Notes: generated by a model from the sequence alone, not told the origin. A DNA stretch of 7,961 bases from an uncultured Bacilli bacterium (GCA_944332505.1 CALVKC010000051.1:1-7961), one strand, 5' to 3'; positions 1 through 7,521 are shown, numbered from the stretch's first letter. Numbers and translations are program-made.

Positions 1-77
1 CCAATGCAAAGTAATGTTACAATAATTATAGCAAAAATATAAAATATTCCTTCCTTTTTCCCTATAAATTCATTCAT
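1..77 (-). CDS. Small membrane protein, N-terminal part only (runs off left edge)
   Basis: The visible 25 codons read MNEFIGKKEGIF followed by a strongly hydrophobic run (YIFAIIIVTLLCIG) that looks like a transmembrane helix or uncleaved signal anchor, with the short charged N-terminus probably inside the cell. The ATG at 77-75 is fixed by an in-frame TAG directly before it (80-78). A weak Shine-Dalgarno-like GTAGGT lies about 9 bases upstream. The gene starts 9 bases after the stop of the small upstream gene, so the two are probably co-transcribed. The family is not recognised. A holin-like or other small membrane protein is possible, but nothing visible decides it. The rest of the gene is outside the window. 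Confidence 0.55.
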   Translation of the reverse strand, partial: MNEFIGKKEGIFYIFAIIIVTLLCI

Positions 78-86
78 CTAAATGAC

Positions 87-224
87 CTACTTTCTTACTA
101 TCTTACTGTCAAACTTAAAGTGACAATCAACAATTTTCACATCGACATTTGTGTGAATTTCAATATTTTTAGTTTCTTCATTTACCCACAATTCATACAA
201 CCCCATAATTTTCTTTTCTTTCAA
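87..224 (-). CDS. Small charged hypothetical protein (45 aa, TTG start; 49 aa if ATG at 236)
   Basis: This short open frame ends in TAG at 89-87. It encodes a hydrophilic protein with alternating polar and hydrophobic residues in its second half (NIEIHTNVDVKIVD), which suggests beta strands. There is no signal peptide, membrane segment or recognised motif. The start is ambiguous. An in-frame ATG lies at 236-234, but it has no ribosome site and would sit about three bases from the predicted transcription start. The sequence over that ATG, AGGATGGTGAG, looks like a Shine-Dalgarno site serving the TTG at 224-222, which I prefer. Its codons differ from the polymerase genes: Leu is TTG and both His are CAC, while the His codons I checked in dnaE and all those in the plus-strand gene are CAT. 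It lies beyond the polC terminator and just upstream of a small membrane-protein gene, so it belongs to a separate transcription unit. Its function is unknown. Confidence 0.5.
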   Translation of the reverse strand: MKEKKIMGLYELWVNEETKNIEIHTNVDVKIVDCHFKFDSKIVRK

Positions 225-245
225 GTTTCTCACCATCCTATTTTT

Positions 246-274
246 ATACTAACATGAAAAATCTACTAAGTCAA
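246..274 (-). promoter_or_regulatory. Predicted sigma-A-type promoter for the two small genes
   Basis: On the minus strand, TTGACT (274-269) and TAGTAT (251-246) are separated by exactly 17 bases. A TGT just before the -10 box gives an extended -10 motif. The predicted transcription start is near 239, immediately in front of the small gene. The -35 box lies in the loop and stem edge of the polC terminator hairpin. This is inferred from consensus match and spacing only. Confidence 0.5.
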
Positions 275-291
275 TTTATTAGTAGATTTTT
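257..291 (-). terminator. Intrinsic terminator of the dnaE-polC operon (possibly bidirectional)
   Basis: A perfect 13-bp inverted repeat, AAAAATCTACTAA (257-269) with TTAGTAGATTTTT (279-291), has a 9-base loop and lies 17 bases past the polC stop. On the minus strand the hairpin ends in a run of five T, with a complementary A run in front. The mirror copy could also act on plus-strand transcripts. The stem is AT-rich with only three G-C pairs, so the efficiency of termination is uncertain. Confidence 0.75.
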
Positions 292-307
292 ATTTGCTTG
301 TTGTAAA

Positions 308-3300
308 CTAAAATAAACTTAATTGTGCTGATTCCGGTAAATCTTTAAAGACTCCAAGTTCTTTTAAGGCATTAACAGTTGTTTGATTTACTTTGCCTCG
401 CATTTGGAAATCTTCAATACAGTAAAATGGTTTTTTATTTCTTTCTTCAACTATTTTATTAGCAACTGCTTCACCTAAACCATCAACTGACATAAATGGT
501 AAATATAAAGATTTATTTTCTTCATCTATATAAAATGTTTTGGCTAGTGATTTTTCTAAATCAATGTTTTTGAATTGAAAACCACGGGCAAGCATTTCTA
601 ATGCTACCGCTAAAGTGTCACCTACTGCTTGCTCTTTTGCCGTTGCCCCAAAGCCTTTTTCTTTAATTTCAGCAAGTCTTCTTTTTATGCCATCATATCC
701 TCCAAGCATTGCTGATACGTCAAAATCACTTCTTCTAATGCTAAAGAATGCTGAATAATAATATAGTGGATAATATACTTTAAACCAAGCAACTCGATAA
801 GCCATCATTACATAGGCACAAGCATGAGCCTTGGGAAACATGTATTCTATTCTTCTACAACATTCAATAAACCATTCCGGTACACTATATTCTCGCATTT
901 GTGATGCTAAAGGAATCCAATTATCTGGTTCTTTTTTTGGTTTACCTTTACGGACAAATTCACTTATTTTAAATGCTGCAGATGGTTCCATACCATAACT
1001 TATTAAACTAACCATTATGTCATCACGGCATCCTACTACTTCATTAAATGAAGCAACATTATTTACTATTAATTCACGCACATTTCCTTGCCATACATTA
1101 GTACCATGGGCAAGACCAGCAATTTTTACTAAATCCGCAAAATGAGTTGGTTTTATTTCAAGTAACATATTGATTGCAAATACTGTGCCAAATTCGGGAA
1201 TTCCTAATGTACCAGTTTTACATAAAATCTCATCTTCAGTTACTCCTAAAGCCTTAGGACTTGTAAATAAACTAATAACATTTTTATCATCAAAAGGTAT
1301 TTCTTTAATGTTTACTTTTGTTGTATCACCTAAATATCTAAGCATTGTTGGATCATCATGTCCTAGAATATCAAGTTTTAAAACATTGTCATGAATTGCA
1401 TGGAAATCAAAGTGGGTTGTATACCATGTACTATCTGGTTCATCTGCAGGATATTGATATGGTGTAAAATCAAATACGTCCATATATTGTGGTATAACAA
1501 TAATTCCTCCAGGGTGTTGTCCAGTTGTTCTTTTTACTCCCGTACATCCAAGGGCTATTCTTTCTGTTTCAATGCTATTCATTATGATACCTAAATCTTC
1601 ACAATAACCTTTAACATAACCATATGCAGTTTTATCAGCAACTGTTGATATTGTTCCTGCTCGATAAGCATGGTCTTCACCAAATAAAACTTTTACATAA
1701 TTGTGAGCATCTGCTTGATTATCACCAGAGAAATTAAGGTCTATGTCAGGTACTTTTTCCGCTTTAAATCCTAAGAAAGTCGCAAACGGCATGTCTTGAC
1801 CTTCTTTTTTTAACTTTTCACCACATTCACAAACTCGATCAGGCATGTCATAACCACTTGCATATTTGTCTGTTAGAGGATTACCTTCTTCATCTTCAAA
1901 ATATGATTTTTTGCACTTAGGACAAACATAGTGTGGTGGAAGTCCATTAACTTCTGTTATTCCCATCATCGTTGCCACAAGAGATGAACCAACTGAACCA
2001 CGAGATCCTACAAAGTAACCATCAGCATTGCTTTTCTTAACTAATTTTTCTGCTATTAAATAAATGACATCAAAACCACCACCGATAATACCATTAAGTT
2101 CTGCTTCTAATCGTTCTTCAATATTTTGTGGTAGTGGATTACCATAAATTTCATGGGCCTTGTTATATACCATTTCTTTAGTTATTTGGGCAGAGTTTTC
2201 TAATACTGGAGTATATAATTTATCATGAATTATTTGTAGTTCTTCAACCATGTCCGCAATTTTATTAGGGTTCGTTATTACTATTTCTTTTCTTAAATCT
2301 TCATCTAGGAATGAAAATGCATCTAACATTTCATCCGTTGTTAAAAAATACATGTTTGGCAGTTCAATATCACTCCTATTTAAAGGATGAATCTTACCAT
2401 TAGTCTTTTGATGAACAATTATTTTACGATATATTATGTCTTCTGGACGAATATTATGAACATCACCACTTGCTACTACTAGTTTCCCCATTTTTTTAGC
2501 ATTTTTTATTAGTCTAGTTATATATCCATTATATTCTAATATGTTATGAAATTTTTTGTCATTACCTATTAAATGTGAACAACTTGATGCTGGTTGGACT
2601 TCTATGTAATCATAAAAGTTCATTAAATCCATTAATTCTTCATCACTTAATCCTATACCTTTTTCAAAAACTTCTCCATTGATACAACCACTACCAATAA
2701 GTAAGCCTTCTCTTAGATTTATTAAATCAGTTCTTGGTATCTTAGCATCTTTTCCTTTAAATAAATATTTTGTATTTGCTAAACTAATTATTTTAAAAAG
2801 GTTTTTTAAACCTACTTTGTCTTTGGCAATTACTGTTAAATGAAAAGGACGAGCAAATTTTATTGCATTTTCTTTGTCGGCTAAGTTTTCTAAATCTATT
2901 GTAGTTTTTACATTTTCTCTTTTTAAATGATATAACATTTGATAAAAACATCTACTGGTCCCTTCACAATCGTAATCTGCTCTATGATGTTTGTCTTCAT
3001 CCCATTCAACATTTAAATTTTTTACTAAAGTCGATAGTTTGTGATTTCGCCATTCAGGATATACATTTCTTGCTAAACCCATTGTATCAATTACTGTGTT
3101 TTTAAATTCACCTAAGTTATATTTTTTCATAGCACTCGATACAAAAGCTATATCAAATTGGGCATTGTGAGCAACCAAAGGTAAATCACCAACAAATTCT
3201 AAAAATCTTTTTGTTACTTCTTCTTCACTATCTTTACCTTCTAGCATTTCATCAGTTATGTTAGTTAATTCCGTTATTATTTTAGGTAATGGATTAGGAC

Positions 3301-4612
3301 AAGCAATTAGTTCATCAAATCTATCAATTATTTCATCATTTTTTACTTTAACTGCCCCAATTTCAATCATTTGATCTATTCCACTATTTAGTCCTGTTGT
3401 TTCAGTATCAAATACTACATATTCTTGGTCAAATAAATTATATTCTTGATTGTTAAATACAATATTTGCTTCAATATCTACTACATTAACTTCTGCTCCA
3501 TATAATGCTTTAAACTTTTCTTGGTCTTCTTTACCTTTATTTAATTTTGCCACTGTATTATAAACATCCGGATATGCTTGTAAACAATTGTGATCAGTTA
3601 TAGCTACAGCTTTATGACCAAGTGATGATGCAAATTTAACTAGAGTGCTCGCATCTATTACACCATCCATTGCACTCATCATTGTATGAGCATGTAGTTC
3701 TACTCTTTTTTCATCTCTATTATCTTTAATTTTAATGTCTTTGCTAGGTATAATTTCAATATTCTTTGCATTAATGACCATTTGCTTTAAATAAGCATCC
3801 ATTTCTATATTTCCATGAACTCTTAGCCATACACCTTCTTTAATTTTTTTGTTTATAGGTTCAAATTCTTCTTCATTAAATTTTACTATTTTCATTAAGT
3901 AACTATCAGTTTTATCACTGACTTTTAAATTCATGATGTATACAGGACCTTTTTTACCTTGTCTTTCAACTGCTTCTTTGCCAAAAACATAAACTTCAAC
4001 AATGATATTGCGAACATCTCCTAGAACATTGTTAAGTTGTGTTACTTCACCGTCCATATGACGTCCCATTATTACTGGTGAATCTTCTTTCTTTATTACT
4101 GTATCTTTATCATGTTTTATTTCTTCTCTAATGTTTTCTCTTAAGTCTTCTCTGATAACTATATCAATGGCTAAATCTCCTAAACCATATCTTTTTAAAT
4201 TATTTATTAAAAATTGACTTTCACTTAATAAACCACTTTGTTCAAATTCATTTAATACTCCAAAAGAAATTGTATTGTTATTTATATCTATATCACTATT
4301 TTTAATTCCTATTAATGATGGTCTTTTGATTATTATTTCATCAACAAAATAATCTAAATATTTTTTTATATCTTCAAATGTTACATTATCATAAACTAAA
4401 TTTATATCACACTTTTTTTCACCATTAATCCCATTACTGGCACATAAAAATAATTGATTAATGGTATCTACATCAATTACTTCTTTGTTTTTTATATATA
4501 CTATAAATCTTTCTTCTTTTTTCTTTAATACTACTTTATCTAAATAAGCAGTTTCAAATCCCTCTTTTGAAAAATTAATACTATTAAAAAATCGCTTTAA
4601 TTCTTCATTCAT
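308..4612 (-). CDS. polC: DNA polymerase III PolC-type, replicative polymerase with built-in proofreading
   Basis: PolC is the main chromosomal replicase of low-GC Gram-positive bacteria and works with the sliding clamp at the fork. The 1434 residues match the family's usual length (about 1440). Order: N-terminal domain (1-190); OB fold (about 197-290); PHP domain split by the exonuclease (ELHAHT at 305-310, TDH at 339-341, GDVH at 716-719); DEDDh proofreading exonuclease (D402 and E404 in DTETTG, D487, H543, D548); polymerase core with GSRGSVGSSL (869-878), a Cys cluster (897, 900, 928, 930), catalytic D956 and D958 in PDIDLNFSG, third catalytic Asp D1081 in LDILGHDDPT, and RTTGQHPGG (1028-1036); C-terminal QLSLF, the classical clamp-binding motif. 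The start is supported by a Shine-Dalgarno site and by overlap with the dnaE stop, which implies translational coupling. A hairpin terminator follows. B. subtilis Ser1175 appears as Ala1165 here. Confidence 0.98.
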   Translation of the reverse strand: MNEELKRFFNSINFSKEGFETAYLDKVVLKKKEERFIVYIKNKEVIDVDTINQLFLCASNGINGEKKCDINLVYDNVTFEDIKKYLDYFVDEIIIKRPSLIGIKNSDIDINNNTISFGVLNEFEQSGLLSESQFLINNLKRYGLGDLAIDIVIREDLRENIREEIKHDKDTVIKKEDSPVIMGRHMDGEVTQLNNVLGDVRNIIVEVYVFGKEAVERQGKKGPVYIMNLKVSDKTDSYLMKIVKFNEEEFEPINKKIKEGVWLRVHGNIEMDAYLKQMVINAKNIEIIPSKDIKIKDNRDEKRVELHAHTMMSAMDGVIDASTLVKFASSLGHKAVAITDHNCLQAYPDVYNTVAKLNKGKEDQEKFKALYGAEVNVVDIEANIVFNNQEYNLFDQEYVVFDTETTGLNSGIDQMIEIGAVKVKNDEIIDRFDELIACPNPLPKIITELTNITDEMLEGKDSEEEVTKRFLEFVGDLPLVAHNAQFDIAFVSSAMKKYNLGEFKNTVIDTMGLARNVYPEWRNHKLSTLVKNLNVEWDEDKHHRADYDCEGTSRCFYQMLYHLKRENVKTTIDLENLADKENAIKFARPFHLTVIAKDKVGLKNLFKIISLANTKYLFKGKDAKIPRTDLINLREGLLIGSGCINGEVFEKGIGLSDEELMDLMNFYDYIEVQPASSCSHLIGNDKKFHNILEYNGYITRLIKNAKKMGKLVVASGDVHNIRPEDIIYRKIIVHQKTNGKIHPLNRSDIELPNMYFLTTDEMLDAFSFLDEDLRKEIVITNPNKIADMVEELQIIHDKLYTPVLENSAQITKEMVYNKAHEIYGNPLPQNIEERLEAELNGIIGGGFDVIYLIAEKLVKKSNADGYFVGSRGSVGSSLVATMMGITEVNGLPPHYVCPKCKKSYFEDEEGNPLTDKYASGYDMPDRVCECGEKLKKEGQDMPFATFLGFKAEKVPDIDLNFSGDNQADAHNYVKVLFGEDHAYRAGTISTVADKTAYGYVKGYCEDLGIIMNSIETERIALGCTGVKRTTGQHPGGIIVIPQYMDVFDFTPYQYPADEPDSTWYTTHFDFHAIHDNVLKLDILGHDDPTMLRYLGDTTKVNIKEIPFDDKNVISLFTSPKALGVTEDEILCKTGTLGIPEFGTVFAINMLLEIKPTHFADLVKIAGLAHGTNVWQGNVRELIVNNVASFNEVVGCRDDIMVSLISYGMEPSAAFKISEFVRKGKPKKEPDNWIPLASQMREYSVPEWFIECCRRIEYMFPKAHACAYVMMAYRVAWFKVYYPLYYYSAFFSIRRSDFDVSAMLGGYDGIKRRLAEIKEKGFGATAKEQAVGDTLAVALEMLARGFQFKNIDLEKSLAKTFYIDEENKSLYLPFMSVDGLGEAVANKIVEERNKKPFYCIEDFQMRGKVNQTTVNALKELGVFKDLPESAQLSLF

Positions 4613-7454
4613 TTAAACCACCCACTCTTTTTATATTATTAACTATAATTTTGGTTTTGTCAAACCTCTTTTCAACCTTGCCATTGATCATTATTAAGTC
4701 TTTTTCTTGGATATCTATATTATTCTTGTATACTTGGGGAAATAATATAAATTCACATATGCCTGTTTCATCACTACCTGTTAAAAAAGCCATTTCTTCC
4801 CCTTTTTTAGTCTTTATTACTTTTATTTTATCTACTAATACTACACTAGTAATATTTTTAAATATATATTGGTTAATATTTATTATTTTCATGTATTTGC
4901 CTGTATATTTACTTGCGGGATGATTAGTTATATAAAAACCATAACTGTTTAATTCATCTTGCATTAATACTTTACTTTCATATTCTTCATATTCTACTAA
5001 TAATGGTTTTTCAATTATAAAATCATCACTTGCTAATTCTATATAATTAAATATGCTATCAATTGCCATGATTAAAGTTTGATGATTAACCGAAAAATCA
5101 TCAAGAGTTCCTGCTCTTATTAGTATTTCAAGTAAACCTTTTGTTAAAAATTCTTTGTTCTTATAAGCAAAATCAAATATATCTATGTATCCACTTTTTC
5201 GATTAGCTATTATTTTATCAGTTATTTCTTTATTTATATTTTTAATTATCCATAGGGGTAAAATTAATTTGTCTTTGTCTATATAATATGTATCATTTGT
5301 ATTATTAATACTTGGTTTATATAATTTTATATTTTTGTTCTTTAAATAATTTATGTAAAATGTATTTTTTATGTCATTGGCAGATTCATTTAATAAATTT
5401 ATAATAAAATATTGGGGATAAAAACATTTTAAATAAGCCATTTCATAACAAATTATTGCATAAGCAACCGAATGTGATTTGTTAAAACCAAAACTAGCAA
5501 ATTTAACTATTAAATCAAATATCTCTTGAGCTATTTTTTCTTCATAACCATTTTCTTTAGACTTTTCAATAAATTTTATCTTTTCTTTTTGTAAAACATC
5601 TTCTTTTTTCTTTGATATCGCTCTTCTTACTATGTCCGCTTGGGCTAAAGTGTAGTTGGCAAATTTTCTTAATATAGCCATTATTTGTTCTTGATAAATA
5701 ATTATACCATATGTTTCTTTTAATATCGGCTCTAAATCTGGATGTAAATAATTTATTTTTTCTTCATTATTTTTCCTTTTTATATAACTATTAGCTTGAT
5801 CTTTTGGCCCGGGTCTTCCTAAGGCTATTAAAGCTACTAAGTCATTAAAAGAATTTGGTTTTAATTTTATACATAAATCTTGCATTAATTTCGTTTCTAA
5901 TTGAAATATACCTTCTGTCTTTCCTAAACTTAACATTTTATATACTTCTTTTTTATTTAAGTCAATATCATAAAGATTTGGTTTGTTAATCAACTTTAAA
6001 ACATTTGCAATAGTTGTTAAATTTTTTAAACCTAGAAAATCCATTTTTAGTAAGCCAATGCCTTCTAAATATTCCATAGGTATTCCTGTTATAAGTTCTT
6101 GATTATTATAGTGAATTGGTATTACTTCATCTAAAGTTATGCTAGATATTACTACTCCAGCAGCATGAGTTGATGTGTTTTTCTTTAACCCTTCAAGTTT
6201 TAATGATATTTTGTATAATTCTTGTAACTCTTGATAGTTATTTAAATATCTTTTTACTTTTTCTTTTTCTAAATTTTTCTTTAAATTTAGATTTGCATCT
6301 ATTTCACTTACAAATTTATCAATTAAATTACTATCTATTTTTAATATTTTCCCAACTTCTCTTAGAACTAATTTGCTTTTTAATGTATTAAATGTTAATC
6401 CCATTGCTACTTTATCTTTACCATATTTTTCTCTAACATAATTAATTACTACATCTCTTTTGGTTGCATCAAAATCAATGTCAATATCTGGCATTGTTAT
6501 TCTTTCAGGATTTAAAAATCTTTCAAATAATAAATTGTGTTTAATAGGATCAATATCAGTTATACCTAAAACATAACTAACTAACGATCCTGCAGCAGAA
6601 CCTCTACCTGGCCCAACTAATATAGAATTCTTTTTAGCATATAAAACATAATCGTAAACTATTAAAAAATAATCAACAAAGCCCATTTTTTTAATAATTG
6701 AAATTTCATATTCTAATCTGTTTTTGTAATCGATGGTTATTTTTCCTTTTAATCTTTTATATAAACCTTTATATGCTAATTCTTCTAAAAACTTTTCTGA
6801 ATTATCTATATACTTAGGTATATATCTATTACCACTAGGTATTTTTAAATCTATTAAATTAACTATATCCATAATTTTTCCAACATCATTTATGTTTTCT
6901 TCATAATAATTATTATTAGTAGATTCTTCTTTACTTAATAAACTTAAATATTTTAAATACTTAGTGTCTTTTTCATATAATGCTCTTATATCTTTAATGT
7001 ATACTATGTTATTACTTAGTAATAAACTATTGTTTTTTTCAAATATATTACTATAACCTAAATATACATAATCATAAAAACTTAAATCTTTAAATAAATC
7101 AATACTCTCATATGGTATTATTACTAAAATATCATCTTTATATTTTATTAAATCTTCTATATCTATTTTTCTTTGCTCTTTTATGGTATGAATCTTTAAT
7201 AAGTTTTTAAATCCTTTATAATTTATAGCATATATATATAATGGTTTAGCATCTAAATTGATGCTTAAACCAATTATTGGTTTAATATTATTTTTTATGC
7301 ATTTATTATAAAATTCAAATGAACCATAAAGATTATCATCACATATTCCACAACTACTAATTTTTCTTTCATTTAAAAAAGTAATTAAATCATCTATTTT
7401 AATTAGGCTTTTTAAAATACTATAATCTGTTGTTATCTTTAGTGGAACATACAT
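4605..7454 (-). CDS. dnaE: DNA polymerase III alpha subunit, DnaE-type (short, reduced form)
   Basis: This is a family C DNA polymerase without proofreading. By analogy with B. subtilis DnaE it probably extends RNA primers before PolC takes over. Polymerase core: GPGRGSAAGS (281-290), catalytic D323 and D325 in MPDIDIDF, third Asp D472 in LLKMDFLG, STHAAGVV (428-435), the GRPGP loop (546-550), YQEQIM (587-592), and FNKSHSVAYA (657-666). A helix-hairpin-helix-like stretch (about 735-785) and an OB fold (about 870-940) follow. At 949 residues it is shorter than the roughly 1115 of B. subtilis DnaE because it ends right after the OB fold. The PHP domain is degenerate: the usual HxH is KIT and the TDH motif is CDD. 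The internal QxxLF clamp motif is missing. The start has a good AAAGAGG site six bases upstream and lies just downstream of a promoter. The gene is transcribed first in the operon and overlaps polC by 8 bases. Confidence 0.97.
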   Translation of the reverse strand: MYVPLKITTDYSILKSLIKIDDLITFLNERKISSCGICDDNLYGSFEFYNKCIKNNIKPIIGLSINLDAKPLYIYAINYKGFKNLLKIHTIKEQRKIDIEDLIKYKDDILVIIPYESIDLFKDLSFYDYVYLGYSNIFEKNNSLLLSNNIVYIKDIRALYEKDTKYLKYLSLLSKEESTNNNYYEENINDVGKIMDIVNLIDLKIPSGNRYIPKYIDNSEKFLEELAYKGLYKRLKGKITIDYKNRLEYEISIIKKMGFVDYFLIVYDYVLYAKKNSILVGPGRGSAAGSLVSYVLGITDIDPIKHNLLFERFLNPERITMPDIDIDFDATKRDVVINYVREKYGKDKVAMGLTFNTLKSKLVLREVGKILKIDSNLIDKFVSEIDANLNLKKNLEKEKVKRYLNNYQELQELYKISLKLEGLKKNTSTHAAGVVISSITLDEVIPIHYNNQELITGIPMEYLEGIGLLKMDFLGLKNLTTIANVLKLINKPNLYDIDLNKKEVYKMLSLGKTEGIFQLETKLMQDLCIKLKPNSFNDLVALIALGRPGPKDQANSYIKRKNNEEKINYLHPDLEPILKETYGIIIYQEQIMAILRKFANYTLAQADIVRRAISKKKEDVLQKEKIKFIEKSKENGYEEKIAQEIFDLIVKFASFGFNKSHSVAYAIICYEMAYLKCFYPQYFIINLLNESANDIKNTFYINYLKNKNIKLYKPSINNTNDTYYIDKDKLILPLWIIKNINKEITDKIIANRKSGYIDIFDFAYKNKEFLTKGLLEILIRAGTLDDFSVNHQTLIMAIDSIFNYIELASDDFIIEKPLLVEYEEYESKVLMQDELNSYGFYITNHPASKYTGKYMKIININQYIFKNITSVVLVDKIKVIKTKKGEEMAFLTGSDETGICEFILFPQVYKNNIDIQEKDLIMINGKVEKRFDKTKIIVNNIKRVGGLNE
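4610..4626 (-). promoter_or_regulatory. polC ribosome binding site inside the dnaE 3' end, with start/stop overlap
   Basis: AGTGGGTGG (4626-4618), with GGTGG five bases before the polC ATG, lies within the last codons of dnaE. The junction is ATGAATGA: polC starts at 4612 and dnaE stops with TGA at 4607-4605. This arrangement favours translational coupling, in which ribosomes finishing dnaE restart on polC, and it fixes the polC start. Confidence 0.8.
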
Positions 7455-7460
7455 TTTTTA

Positions 7461-7467
7461 CCTCTTT
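7461..7467 (-). promoter_or_regulatory. dnaE ribosome binding site at the predicted 5' end of the mRNA
   Basis: AAAGAGG lies six bases before the dnaE ATG, which supports that start over the second in-frame Met-like triplets nearby. It begins only four bases after the -10 box, so the transcript should start at or within it and have a leader of roughly a dozen bases. Confidence 0.7.
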
Positions 7468-7471
7468 AATT

Positions 7472-7500
7472 ATTATATAGCAAAATTATATTAAGGTAAA
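7472..7500 (-). promoter_or_regulatory. dnaE-polC operon promoter
   Basis: Minus-strand TTTACC (7500-7495) as -35 and a perfect TATAAT (7477-7472) as -10 are 17 bases apart, the ideal spacing for the housekeeping sigma factor. The predicted start near 7466-7465 leaves a very short leader. The -35 box abuts the weak -35 region of the divergent promoter, so both probably cannot be occupied at once. No other promoter candidate was noticed before polC, so this one probably drives both polymerase genes. Confidence 0.7.
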
Positions 7501-7508
7501 TAATTTTG
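7481..7508. repeat. 9-bp inverted repeat between the divergent promoters, possible operator
   Basis: CAAAATTAT (7481-7489) and ATAATTTTG (7500-7508) are perfect inverted copies around a 10-base spacer. Their centre (between 7494 and 7495) is also the centre between the two TATAAT boxes. The repeat fills the spacer and -35 regions of both promoters, a place where a dimeric regulator could act. Because the arms are AT-rich, the repeat could instead be a by-product of a bidirectional promoter. No regulator gene is visible in the window. Confidence 0.6.
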
Positions 7509-7517
7509 TGTTATAAT
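7489..7517 (+). promoter_or_regulatory. Divergent promoter for the membrane-protein gene
   Basis: A perfect TATAAT (7512-7517) is preceded by TGT, giving an extended -10 box. The -35 region at 17-base spacing is weak (TATTAA, 7489-7494), which is common for extended -10 promoters. The predicted start is near 7524, directly at the ribosome binding site. Confidence 0.65.
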
Positions 7518-7521
7518 TTAA

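Noticed and set aside
182..190. TTACCCACA, one mismatch from a DnaA box
   Set aside because: It is a single copy inside a small open frame, with no cluster of boxes or AT-rich unwinding element; chance is the simpler explanation.
1170..1594. Plus-strand open frames of 74 and 67 codons opposite polC
   Set aside because: They lie wholly antisense to conserved polC core motifs, lack clear ribosome sites and have Ser/Ile-rich compositions typical of shadow frames.
2799..2813. Hairpin AGGTTT-TTT-AAACCT that looks like a small terminator
   Set aside because: It is inside polC coding sequence (the GLKNLFK segment), has only a 6-bp stem and lacks a T tract; the codons explain it.
4584..4607. Possible TGA read-through of dnaE if the organism used genetic code 4 (only seven further codons before TAA)
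   Set aside because: All Trp codons in polC, dnaE and the plus-strand gene are TGG and no in-frame TGA occurs in either polymerase, so the standard code fits.
4651..4923. Plus-strand open frame of 90 codons opposite the dnaE 3' end, with hydrophobic stretches
   Set aside because: Hydrophobicity is what antisense reading of a Lys- and Asn-rich protein in AT-rich DNA produces; the opposite strand encodes a recognisable OB fold.
6170..6391. Plus-strand Leu/Phe-rich open frame opposite dnaE
   Set aside because: It is antisense to the conserved STHAAGVV region and is low-complexity, without its own signals.
4605..7454. Lower GC of dnaE compared with polC as a sign of horizontal transfer
   Set aside because: A few hand-counted lines gave about 13-32% in dnaE and 18-33% in polC, with low values in poorly conserved stretches and high values in conserved cores of both, so protein constraint explains the difference.
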